This document shows positions 15,340 to 21,402 of a stretch of 21,425 bases of DNA, piece by piece; the first letter of the stretch is position 1, and each line of letters starts with the position of its first letter. The position numbers and the translations under genes are program-made. The DNA is taken from the IMG/VR virus record IMGVR_UViG_3300042294_001682, positions 1 through 21,425 of that record; one strand, given 5' to 3'. The DNA comes from a virus. The notes under the pieces were generated by a model. It made no database searches. It was given only the letters and a program-made list of their open reading frames with translations, and had not been told where the DNA came from.

Positions 15340-16034
15340 CACGCCACCTCCACGAGCACGGAGCCGGTGACCGGGTAGGTCGAGCGGTAGACGCGGTAGG
15401 GCCGCGACGACTGGCCGGCGAACGTGATCGACCGGCTCGTCAGCTCCAGGGCCGTCGTCCGGAAGCCGTTGACCGAGACCAGCGGTGTGCCGAACGACTC
15501 CGGCAGCACGACGTACACGTAGGCCGCGGCCGGCGTGAGCTGCTTCGCGAGCACGCGGTTGGTGCCCAGGTCCAGCGTCAACTGTGCCGCGATCTGCTCG
15601 TCGGTGATCGCGGCGGCCGTGGACACGCCGATCGCACGCACCAGGAGCGACTCGTCGATCACGGCGGCGGCACCCTGCTTGACCATCGTATGAATCCGTC
15701 GGATCGCCTGGTTGCGGTCGGACCACCGCCAATGGTGCTGGGCACCGGGCGGGATCATCACCTCATAGGTCGTCTCGGCGTCGTACTCCGTGATCGCGAC
15801 CACGTCGCCCTTCTTCGGATCCTGCGGCAACTCATCCCGGTGGATGAAGAAGTCGCGGGTCTCCATGCGGAGCACCGTGCCGGCTGCGTCCAACGACTCC
15901 CACCGGCCGGTGACCACCGTGGCCTTGCAGACCCGCGGCAGCCCAGCCAGCGGCCGGTACTCGACCTCCACGGCCAGGTGCTGCCGGCGTTGCTGCTCGA
16001 ACCACGCCTCGCCGATGGCGATCATGTCCTGCAT
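15339..16034 (-). CDS. Head-tail joining or head completion candidate with extra C-terminal domain
   Basis: A 231-residue protein. The N-terminal 90 residues (AIGEAWFEQQRRQHLAVEVEYR, then VVTGRWESLDAAGTVLRMETRDFFIHRDEL) match a pattern I recall for head-tail connector proteins that follow the capsid and decoration genes in planctomycete phages. Residues 130-231 form a separate beta-rich part (YVYVVLPESFGTPLVSVNGF, YRVYRSTYPVTGSVLVEVA), which looks like a small virion-surface domain fused on. The start at 16034 is the first ATG after the hairpin; a second ATG at 16025 is possible. It has only a weak GGTG site. The stop overlaps the fibre start, so joining protein and fibre are coupled. Confidence 0.68.
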   Translation of the reverse strand: MQDMIAIGEAWFEQQRRQHLAVEVEYRPLAGLPRVCKATVVTGRWESLDAAGTVLRMETRDFFIHRDELPQDPKKGDVVAITEYDAETTYEVMIPPGAQHHWRWSDRNQAIRRIHTMVKQGAAAVIDESLLVRAIGVSTAAAITDEQIAAQLTLDLGTNRVLAKQLTPAAAYVYVVLPESFGTPLVSVNGFRTTALELTSRSITFAGQSSRPYRVYRSTYPVTGSVLVEVA

Positions 16035-16057
16035 GTGTCACCAGCAGAGTGCCAAGA

Positions 16058-16095
16058 GGGGCGGGCACGGCCGGTAGCTTGGCCGTACCCGCCCC
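16058..16095 (-). other. Strong intergenic hairpin after the decoration gene
   Basis: A 15-bp G+C-rich stem (16058-16072 with 16081-16095, one G-T wobble) and an 8-nt loop lie in the 76-nt space between the decoration stop and the next gene. No T tract follows on the transcribed strand. It may stabilise the upstream mRNA end or cause partial termination. Confidence 0.6.
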
Positions 16096-16110
16096 CTTGC
16101 GTGGGGTCGA

Positions 16111-16437
16111 TCACGAGCCCGGCCAGAGGAGCACGGCCACCTGGCGATCGGTCGCCAGTCGGGGGCGGGCCAGGTAGCCGGCGTTGGTGCCGGTCGAAGC
16201 GTCGAACACGCCACTGGTGGCGTACCACTTGATCGCCGCACCCTGGGCGCCGGTCACGCCGGTGGCGAACACCGGGCCGGTGACGACGCAGTTGGTGTGA
16301 ACCGAACCGAGCTCGTTGGCGACGATCGGACGATCGGCCATGGTCACGAGAGAACCGAGGACGACGATTTCGCCGGCCGCCACGCCCGTGGTGGGCGTGT
16401 AGTCCAGCTTGTTGCCGTCGGCGTAGTACGAAGCCAT
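16111..16437 (-). CDS. Head decoration (capsid cement) protein, DUF2190 type
   Basis: A 108-residue protein beginning MASYYADGNKLDYTPTTGVAAGEIVVLG. The YTPTTGVAAGEIVVLG stretch and the C-terminal ARPRLATDRQVAVLLWPGS are typical of DUF2190 proteins, which act as decoration or cement proteins on phage capsids and resemble lambda gpD in role. A TGPVFATGVTGAQGAAIKWY segment in the middle is consistent with the family. It follows the major capsid gene directly, as expected, separated by a 90-nt space with a strong hairpin, and is followed by a second hairpin. An AAGGG site lies 8-9 nt upstream of the ATG. Its separate, hairpin-flanked position fits a high-copy protein. Confidence 0.85.
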   Translation of the reverse strand: MASYYADGNKLDYTPTTGVAAGEIVVLGSLVTMADRPIVANELGSVHTNCVVTGPVFATGVTGAQGAAIKWYATSGVFDASTGTNAGYLARPRLATDRQVAVLLWPGS

Positions 16438-16476
16438 CTGAAAAACCCTTTCGGAACTGATGATGGTGGATGGAAC

Positions 16477-16510
16477 CCCGGCGGGCAGGCTTGGGCTCCT
16501 GCCCGCCGGG
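16477..16510 (-). other. Strong intergenic hairpin between capsid and decoration genes
   Basis: A perfect 13-bp stem (16477-16489 with 16498-16510, CCCGGCGGGCAGG and its complement) closes an 8-nt loop in the 90-nt gap after the capsid stop. The transcribed strand has no T run after it, so it is not a classic terminator. It probably affects mRNA processing, stability or partial read-through. Confidence 0.65.
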
Positions 16511-16527
16511 AACGATTACGTCACTGG

Positions 16528-18357
16528 TCAGGCCGTGGCCATCCGGTAGGCACCGCGGGCTTCGGCCTTGGCCACGCCGTAGGAGAAGTGGCCGCGGACC
16601 TGGATGCCGAGCTGGTTGAAGTCCGCGTCGGCCTGCTGCACCGTCGGGAGACGGTTGCCATTCAGGAACGCGACCTCCATGCAGGGCAGCTCGGCCGGGT
16701 TGGCCACCAGCCACCAGGTCGTGCCGGTCGTCAGGTACGACGACGGGACAACCTGGTAGCGACCCGCCAGCACGTTGACGTTCGTGCGGGTCGCGTTCTC
16801 GCCGGTGATGAGCAGGGATCCGCCCATCAGCTCGGCCGCGGTGATCTCCAGCTCCGGCGGCACGAGCAGCATCGCCGGAGTGATGCCCAGCGGGTTGCCG
16901 TCCGGATCCGTGAGCTTGCGGTACGACGCGGTGGCCGTCCGCAGGCTGGAGATCGAGAGGGCGTTGCCGGCGGCAGCGGTCTCCGCACGGTAGAACGACG
17001 CATTGCTCGACTGGAACTCCGTCCAGAAGTCCCGGTTGAGCTTGATCGCGGCACCGCGACCGAGCCGAGCGGGAACCTGGGTCAGAGCCCCGAGATCGTC
17101 GTTCACGATGTCCACCATCGAGATCGACGACATCCGGCCGGTCAGCTTCGCCCGGATGGTCCGGGTCTCGTCGCTGGCGTCCGCACTCTTGAGCTCGCCG
17201 GTCGCACCGACGTCCTCGAAGTCGAACCCGCCGTTGAGCCGCACGCCGGTGACCGCCTTGTAGTCGCTCACCGAGCGGATCGAAGCGATCATGTCCCACG
17301 TCGATTCGACGGCGTTGTACCCCTGGAGGAGAAACTTGCCGTACGTGGCCGCGAGCACGTTCGCGATGCTGTGCGTTGCGAACCCAGCCGCGAGGATCTC
17401 ACGGAGGTTGCCGGCGTTGATCCGGCTGCCGCCCGTGTACCCGTTGGCCCGAGCCGCTTCGATCAGCACCTCCCCGAGACTCGACTGGCTCCGCCGCTTG
17501 TCCGCCAGTTCGAGCGTCTTCGCGTCGAAGACCTTCTCCGGGTTGGCGAGACCGCCGGCGAGGCACAGAGAAGCCTCGATCACCTGCGGGCTGTCGGCCC
17601 GCTCGGCCTGGACGTGGACCGCCGGAGCGGCCGGGCGCGAGGCCCGAACGTCCGCGAGCCGCTCGGCCCGGAGCTTCTCCAGGACCAGGTTCGCGACCGA
17701 CTCGGCCGTCACCAGGCTCGCATCGTCGCCACCCTTGGCCTCGACGATCGGCTTCGGGTCCGCGGCGACGATCGCCGGGGCTTCCGTCTGCGGCACGGCG
17801 GCCTCGACGGGCTTCTCGTTGAGCTGGTCGCTCATGGTCAGCACCTCATTCGCCTCGGCGGCGATCGCCGCGGACGTTCTGGCGTCCGCACCAAACAGAA
17901 CCACGCTCGTCTCCCGAAGGTCGGAAGCACGAACGACAGACACGGGTCCGGTGAAGTCGCGACCGTTCACGGTCACGGCCCCACCGGCGTTGACGTTTTC
18001 GATGTTCGCGGCGTCGGCACCGATCGACGCCTGCAGCGGGATGCCGGCCCGGGCCAGCTGGGCGATCTTCTCGGGCACTTCGCCCTGGGTGAGCAGTTCG
18101 CCGCGGATGATGAGCTGCTGGCCGTCGTTGATGATCTCGGTGCTCCTGCCGATCACGGCGTCCAGCGTCCGCTCGTGCGACCACAGGATCGGGATCGACG
18201 CCTTGGCAGTGTCCATGCCGGCCAGGTCCACGACCAGCGGCGACCGGCTCCAGGTCTGCCGGATGGCGGCCCCGGTGTAGGCCACGAGCTCGAACGTCGG
18301 GGCACGGCCCTCGGCCGCCTCGATCCGCAGGTCGGTGGACAGCGTGATGCGGTTCAT
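16528..18357 (-). CDS. Prohead protease-major capsid protein fusion
   Basis: A 609-residue protein. Residues 1-165 form an HK97-type prohead protease domain: ELVAYTGA near 23-30, PILWSHERTLDAVIGR at 56-71 with the candidate catalytic H61, and LQASIGADA at 108-116 with the candidate catalytic S111. Residues 175-280 are A-, E-, K- and P-rich and may act as scaffold and cleaved linker. Residues 280-609 form the capsid domain (FATHSIANVLAATYGKFLLQGY, TWWLVANPAELP, QVRGHFSYGVAKAEARGAY). Proteolysis should free the mature capsid subunit. ATG 18357 overlaps the portal stop as ATGA, which decides the start; a longer frame to 18441 is not supported. A 90-nt gap with a hairpin follows the stop. Confidence 0.9.
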   Translation of the reverse strand: MNRITLSTDLRIEAAEGRAPTFELVAYTGAAIRQTWSRSPLVVDLAGMDTAKASIPILWSHERTLDAVIGRSTEIINDGQQLIIRGELLTQGEVPEKIAQLARAGIPLQASIGADAANIENVNAGGAVTVNGRDFTGPVSVVRASDLRETSVVLFGADARTSAAIAAEANEVLTMSDQLNEKPVEAAVPQTEAPAIVAADPKPIVEAKGGDDASLVTAESVANLVLEKLRAERLADVRASRPAAPAVHVQAERADSPQVIEASLCLAGGLANPEKVFDAKTLELADKRRSQSSLGEVLIEAARANGYTGGSRINAGNLREILAAGFATHSIANVLAATYGKFLLQGYNAVESTWDMIASIRSVSDYKAVTGVRLNGGFDFEDVGATGELKSADASDETRTIRAKLTGRMSSISMVDIVNDDLGALTQVPARLGRGAAIKLNRDFWTEFQSSNASFYRAETAAAGNALSISSLRTATASYRKLTDPDGNPLGITPAMLLVPPELEITAAELMGGSLLITGENATRTNVNVLAGRYQVVPSSYLTTGTTWWLVANPAELPCMEVAFLNGNRLPTVQQADADFNQLGIQVRGHFSYGVAKAEARGAYRMATA

Positions 18358-20123
18358 GCGGTCTGCTCCTCGTCGGCGTTCTCTCGGGTCCAGATCCGCT
18401 CGGCCCACGCCCGGCCGGCATCGCCGCCCCACAGGAGCCACGAGATCTCGGCGTTGGAGGGCGGATCTTCGCCGTGGTTGTCCTTGTAGGCCTCGTGCCG
18501 GGCGAAGAACGACACCATCCGGGCGATCGTGTCGAGCGGGAGCGACCGGCCGCCGGCGATGTCGCGAGCCCGGGCGATGCCCACCGCAGTGCCGCCGCGG
18601 CCGTATTTCGATCGCAGCTCCAGGCCGCGCCGGGCCGCGGACCTTGCGGCCTGCGGCGGCCGGTAGCCGTCGGCGGCTTCGATGTCGGTGTCGCCGGCGT
18701 CGGCCGCGACGGGTTCGCCCATCGAAATACCCAACTCACGCTCCAGCGTCTTCTCCACGGCCCGCTGCCGCAGCACCTGCCGCCAGTCCTTGTTTCGCTT
18801 CTGGCAGACCTCGGCGATGGTCGTCGTGTTGGCCGCGAGCATGGCCGCCTCGGCGTCGGCCTCCTTCAGTGGATCGACGTGCTCGAAGCCGTCCCACGTC
18901 CACGTCCAGTTCCACTCGGCGACCGGCGGCAGCCCGTCGGGGATGAGCCCCGGCACCAGGGCGGCCTCCTCCAGCCACGCCACGAGCAGCGGGTCCAAAA
19001 ACACCTGCTCCATGTCGTTGCGCTCGACCGAGATCCGCTTGCGGTAGACCAGGTAGTCGCCCCGCATCGACGAGTAGTTCGCGGTGGACGAGTCCATCGC
19101 GGCCACGATGTAGGGCATGTCGATGCAGCGGCTGATCTCGTTGAGAAGCCGACGCACGAACGAGTCGTAGTTGCTCGTCGGGTGCTCGGCCTTCATCTGC
19201 ACCGGCTCCCAGCCGTCCGGGGCGGCGATCGCCATCCCCCGGGTGATCGGCATGGTCTCCAGCGTCTCCAGCGACGCGGCCCCGCCGCCGTCGGCCGGCA
19301 TGGTCGTCTTGAGAATCGCCGCGAAGTCGGCCGCGGTCTCCGCGGCCGTCACGGTCGCGAGCGTGAACCGCCGCAGCATCGCGAACAGTTCGAGAGCCGG
19401 GGCGATCTCCGGCACGCCGCGGTGCTGGCCCGGGCGGGTCGCGTGAAACCAGTGGTGGACCTTGTCGGCCGCGTGCCACCGGCCGTCGAGCGTCCAGCCG
19501 GGTGTGAGCGAGCCGGGGTGGTTGCGGGTGAACCAATACCGGGCCGGATTGCCGTCGTCGTCGAACTCGACGCCGTCCACGTCGGTCTCGGTGGGGAAGC
19601 CGGTGGGCGACACGCAGTGGTCGCTCTCGATGAGCCGCAGGTCCACCTGCACGCCCCGGAGCGAGCGGTTGGTCACCTGCACGCCGAACACTTCGCCGTC
19701 GCCGATCCGCGCGTGCTTGGCCACGCGGAGCTTCTTCGCCAGGTCGATGTTCACCGACCAGTCGTAGACCGCCAGCTCGATCCGGCGGACCAGCTCCGGG
19801 TCGGCGTCCGGCCCGAGATCTAGGTGGAGCCGGGGGCCGGTGCCCACCAGGTCGTGCGACCAGGTGGACGCCATGCCCGCGGCGTAGGAGTTGTTCGCCA
19901 GCTCGTACCGGGCTCGCGCCCGCATTTTCTGCCGGACGGCCGGGGAGAGGGCGGCGTCGGCGGAGTAGTAGTCGGCGAGCGCCCAGTGCCGGCGGTTCAG
20001 GTCGGTGGTCTGTGCGGCGTCGTACTTCGCACGCACGAGCGTCGCGATCGCGGCCTGCTGGGTCGCGATCGTGCTCTGCATCTTGGCCCGGGATGGCCCG
20101 AGCAGTCCGGAGAGAATCCCCAT
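18354..20123 (-). CDS. Lambda-type phage portal protein with C-terminal extra domain
   Basis: A 589-residue protein. Residues about 35-470 match the lambda gpB portal family: RARARYELANNSYAAGM near 68-84, DLVGTGPRLHLD at 91-102, RIGDGEVFGVQ near 139-149, YSSMRGDYLVYRKRISVERNDMEQ at 350-373 and DPLKEADAEAAML near 417-429. It forms the ring through which DNA enters and leaves the capsid. Residues 486-580 form an added domain (RSKYGRGGTAVGIARARDIAGG, TIARMVSFFARHE, LWGGDAGRAWAERIW) that I recall as a recurring phage module of unknown function, sometimes attached to other head proteins. Its ATG overlaps the preceding stop as TGATG and its stop overlaps the capsid start as ATGA. Confidence 0.93.
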   Translation of the reverse strand: MGILSGLLGPSRAKMQSTIATQQAAIATLVRAKYDAAQTTDLNRRHWALADYYSADAALSPAVRQKMRARARYELANNSYAAGMASTWSHDLVGTGPRLHLDLGPDADPELVRRIELAVYDWSVNIDLAKKLRVAKHARIGDGEVFGVQVTNRSLRGVQVDLRLIESDHCVSPTGFPTETDVDGVEFDDDGNPARYWFTRNHPGSLTPGWTLDGRWHAADKVHHWFHATRPGQHRGVPEIAPALELFAMLRRFTLATVTAAETAADFAAILKTTMPADGGGAASLETLETMPITRGMAIAAPDGWEPVQMKAEHPTSNYDSFVRRLLNEISRCIDMPYIVAAMDSSTANYSSMRGDYLVYRKRISVERNDMEQVFLDPLLVAWLEEAALVPGLIPDGLPPVAEWNWTWTWDGFEHVDPLKEADAEAAMLAANTTTIAEVCQKRNKDWRQVLRQRAVEKTLERELGISMGEPVAADAGDTDIEAADGYRPPQAARSAARRGLELRSKYGRGGTAVGIARARDIAGGRSLPLDTIARMVSFFARHEAYKDNHGEDPPSNAEISWLLWGGDAGRAWAERIWTRENADEEQTA

Positions 20124-20338
20124 CAGCCGATGGCCCCCGGGGATTCGATCTGCGCGAACCGCAGCGAGCGAAACGGCGAGACCGTGCGGGCCTGGGCGTC
20201 GATCACGAACCGGGCCGCGGCGACCTGCTTGTCAAGGTCGTGCTGCTCGACCTCACCGGCGTCGGTGCGGGCGCGCTTCGGCTGGGCGAGATTCGCCGCA
20301 ACTGCGTCGAGCACTTCGTCGGTCGTCGCCACTGCCAC
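20123..20338 (-). CDS. Small head protein in the lambda gpW position
   Basis: A protein of 71 residues from GTG 20338, or 69 from the second GTG at 20332, which has better GGAG spacing. It sits directly before the portal gene, where lambda has gpW (68 residues). The sequence is helical at first (DEVLDAVAANLAQPKRARTDAGEVEQHDLDKQVAAARFVI) and ends with RFAQIESPGAIG. I recall similar proteins before the portal in planctomycete phages. Whether it shares the gpW fold or acts at the head-tail joint is inferred from size and position. The stop and the portal start overlap as TGATG. Confidence 0.75.
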   Translation of the reverse strand: MAVATTDEVLDAVAANLAQPKRARTDAGEVEQHDLDKQVAAARFVIDAQARTVSPFRSLRFAQIESPGAIG

Positions 20339-20375
20339 ACTCCGGTGAGGGGCGCGGGATTCGCGTCCCTAACAC

Positions 20376-20387
20376 CAGTGTACCAGT
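20376..20387 (-). promoter_or_regulatory. Shared intergenic 12-mer with tandem 8-bp repeat
   Basis: On the minus strand this reads ACTGGTACACTG, one change from the site at 9505-9516. It lies 2 nt past the acidic ORF stop and about 38 nt before the gpW-position start. On the plus strand it is part of a tandem ACCAGTGT repeat (20375-20390 area). It could be a promoter element or a binding site. Confidence 0.3.
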
Positions 20388-20389
20388 GT

Positions 20390-20497
20390 TCACGTACCGA
20401 TCGGCCCGTCGAGCCACTCGATCCAGATGACCGCGTCAGCCGCGTTCAGCTCGTCGTCGACTTCGTCAAAGAACTCGTCGTCGAGATACGCTGGCAT
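20390..20497 (-). CDS. Small acidic protein, 35 residues
   Basis: A short open frame from ATG 20497 to TGA 20390, with a strong AAGGAG and 8-nt spacing upstream. The product begins MPAYLDDEFFDEVDDELN and ends WIEWLDGPIGT. About a third of its residues are D or E, giving a strong negative charge, with two tryptophans near the end. No family is recognised. It lies in the operon direction between the mom-like region and the gpW-position gene, so it is probably translated. A DNA-mimic or assembly-helper role is conceivable but has no direct support. Confidence 0.55.
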   Translation of the reverse strand: MPAYLDDEFFDEVDDELNAADAVIWIEWLDGPIGT

Positions 20498-20704
20498 GGC
20501 GGGGTCTCCTTACCGCCATTTTACCCCTGCGGACCTGTCGCCCTTCGGCCCGACCGGCGACATGAAACCGCGTCGTGTCGCCGAGGGCGACGGGTGTGCT
20601 ATGCGGCACTGATAGCGGCGGCGGTCAGCGTCACGCGGCCGTGCGGCGCGGAATCGGCGGGGTGATATGCAGCACGGGGGCGGCTATCGGGAACCGCATA
20701 AACA

Positions 20705-20715
20705 CTGGTTCTCTT
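20705..20715 (+). repeat. Left arm of 11-bp inverted repeat flanking the mom cassette
   Basis: CTGGTTCTCTT, with its perfect reverse complement at 21355-21365. It lies 17 nt beyond the mom-like stop. The pair encloses the A+T-richer tRNA-like and mom-like segment. No target duplication is seen outside the arms. Confidence 0.5.
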
Positions 20716-20724
20716 GATCCAAAG
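20715..20724 (+). repeat. 10-bp direct repeat copy beyond the mom-like stop
   Basis: TGATCCAAAG occurs here and again at 21268-21277, where it overlaps the 3' end of the tRNA-like element. The two copies bracket the mom-like coding core, a layout like short att sites at a tRNA 3' end. The length is close to what chance could give. Confidence 0.35.
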
Positions 20725-20731
20725 GAAGGCA

Positions 20732-21334
20732 TCAGCGGTGCAGTACCCATCGGTGTTTCGGGGGCATTTGGATTCGCTGCACCCCAAGTTCGTGCCGCGC
20801 TTCGCCAATCGTTATGCCTCTACGCTCGGCAGTCCGCTGCACAAACCGCCTGTGCCGCAGGTTTCCAGCACTGTCAATAACGTGCCATTCTGCGTTGGTC
20901 ATTCCCTTGTGAGAAAAGCCAGCGGCCCGATAGACCGTGCCTTCATGGCCTTGTGCGGGATCGGCAAAAGCCACTAGGGCATCATATCCATACCCTCTTA
21001 CAAGCATTCTCCAAGTCAGCCGAATAAAGCGTGACAACTCGTAGCCCTCTTTTGGCTCTCGACGGCACATGCGCTTCAGTTCAACTACAGACCGCACCTT
21101 TAGGTAGTCCGCCTGGTATGGATTGACGCCGATGCCGTACACCGCCACCGCATAAATCCTTCCATTCATGCGAAGCCCAAAGCATATGTTTTTGCCTGTT
21201 GGCATTCTTTTTGAGTAGTGCCACCGTTCGACAAACGGTTTTGCTTCTCCGTGCTGAATGCGATCTATGATCCAAAGCGGAGAGGTCGGAGTTGAACCGC
21301 CTTCTTCTAGCTGGAGTGCTAGCTGTTCTACCAC
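20732..21334 (-). CDS. mom: Mom-family DNA modification protein
   Basis: A 200-residue frame. Residues 21-200 match the Mom-type acyltransferase-like family: ERWHYSKRMPTGKN at 36-49, YGIGVNPYQ at 66-74, ELKRMCRREP at 85-94, LSRFIRLTWRMLVRGYGYDALVAFADP near 100-126, NAEWHVIDSAG at 147-157 and RHRRFVQR at 160-167. In phage Mu, Mom adds a carbamoylmethyl group to adenine N6 and blocks many restriction enzymes. The only usable in-frame start is GTG 21334, inside a tRNA-like sequence that codes residues 1-19; GGAGG lies 8 nt upstream. The homologous part starts at W21, so the first 19 residues look acquired. The gene is A+T-richer than its neighbours and was probably gained by transfer. It has no visible com gene. 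Confidence 0.82.
   Translation of the reverse strand: MVEQLALQLEEGGSTPTSPLWIIDRIQHGEAKPFVERWHYSKRMPTGKNICFGLRMNGRIYAVAVYGIGVNPYQADYLKVRSVVELKRMCRREPKEGYELSRFIRLTWRMLVRGYGYDALVAFADPAQGHEGTVYRAAGFSHKGMTNAEWHVIDSAGNLRHRRFVQRTAERRGITIGEARHELGVQRIQMPPKHRWVLHR
21268..21277 (+). repeat. 10-bp direct repeat copy at the tRNA-like 3' end
   Basis: Second copy of TGATCCAAAG, overlapping the last two bases of the tRNA-like element and the first codons of the Mom core. See the partner at 20715-20724. Confidence 0.35.
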
Positions 21335-21349
21335 TTGAACTACCTCCGC
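21276..21349 (-). tRNA. Degenerate tRNA-Gly-like element, anticodon uncertain
   Basis: A 74-nt minus-strand sequence folds as a tRNA: acceptor GCGGAGG with TCTCCGC (one G-T pair), D stem GTTC/GAAC with the AAGTGGTA loop, anticodon stem CTAGC/GCTAG, and TTCAACT as the T loop. Discriminator T and the acceptor resemble bacterial tRNA-Gly. It departs from normal rules: the anticodon loop has only 6 nt (ACTCCA) in the best pairing, and the T stem needs a bulged A. TCC (Gly) is the most likely anticodon; CCA (Trp) is possible if the loop opens. CCA is not encoded at the 3' end. It may be a decayed tRNA or one kept as a regulatory structure, since it covers the mom-like start. Confidence 0.6.
21335..21347 (-). 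promoter_or_regulatory. Ribosome binding site of the mom-like gene within the tRNA-like acceptor stem
   Basis: GGAGG at 21347-21343 is followed by 8 nt and GTG at 21334. The five bases belong to the 5' acceptor strand, so folding into the tRNA shape would hide them. The leader ORF stop TAG directly follows the GGAGG, which would let leader translation open the stem. Confidence 0.45.
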
Positions 21350-21402
21350 AATAAAAGAGAACCAGCCGATGGAGCGGACATCGCCGCAGCTTTTTTCGTC
21401 AT
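21340..21402 (-). CDS. Short leader ORF or truncated gene ahead of mom
   Basis: A 20-codon frame from ATG 21402 to TAG 21340, starting MTKKAAAMSAPSAGS and ending LLLRR. A strong GGAGG lies 8 nt upstream and the ATG is part of an ATGA, the pattern used at most gene junctions here, so a preceding gene may end at that TGA. The stop falls in the tRNA-like acceptor stem, six bases before the mom-like GTG. Two readings are possible: a leader peptide coupled to mom, or the 5' end of a gene broken by insertion of the tRNA-mom segment, since the flanking inverted repeat lies within its codons. No family is recognised. Confidence 0.45.
   Translation of the reverse strand: MTKKAAAMSAPSAGSLLLRR
21355..21365 (-). 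repeat. Right arm of 11-bp inverted repeat flanking the mom cassette
   Basis: The reverse complement of 20705-20715, located 5 nt upstream of the tRNA-like element on the transcribed strand and inside the short leader ORF. The arms are 661 bp apart at their outer ends. Confidence 0.5.

Larger units (their letters stand above)
20498..20731 (-). other. 234-nt intergenic stretch with nested inverted repeats
   Basis: This is the longest stretch without a clear gene. It holds the AAGGAG site of the acidic ORF at its low end. Nested inverted repeats lie at 20537-20591: an outer 7-bp stem (20537-20543 with 20585-20591) and an inner stem (20555-20562 with 20576-20583, extendable to about 11 bp with one wobble). 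No T tract follows. The high end (20705-20731) contains the left arms of the repeats that flank the mom-like cassette. A frame closing at 20599 may be a remnant of an interrupted gene. Confidence 0.5.

Noticed and set aside
16477-16510. Calling the strong hairpins rho-independent terminators
   Set aside because: Neither has a T tract on the transcribed strand, and essential structural genes follow directly.
16297-19823. Long plus-strand open frames (for example 16297-18489 and 18474-19823)
   Set aside because: They lie antisense to the capsid and portal genes, have R-, G-, A- and H-rich shadow composition with no motif, and long antisense frames are expected in G+C-rich DNA.
20512-20563. A 17-codon frame (starting MSPVGPKGD) upstream of the acidic ORF
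   Set aside because: It has no binding site and is too short to support; it falls inside the structured region.
20599-20808. A 69-codon minus-strand frame overlapping the end of mom
   Set aside because: Its first third is out-of-frame mom sequence and no binding site is seen. Only its last part might be a remnant of an interrupted gene, so I did not call it as a gene.
20732-21334. Classifying the element as a Mu-like transposable phage because of mom
   Set aside because: The portal is lambda-type, the capsid is an HK97-type protease fusion, and no Mu-type transposase or Mu head genes are visible. Mom-like genes occur in other phages.
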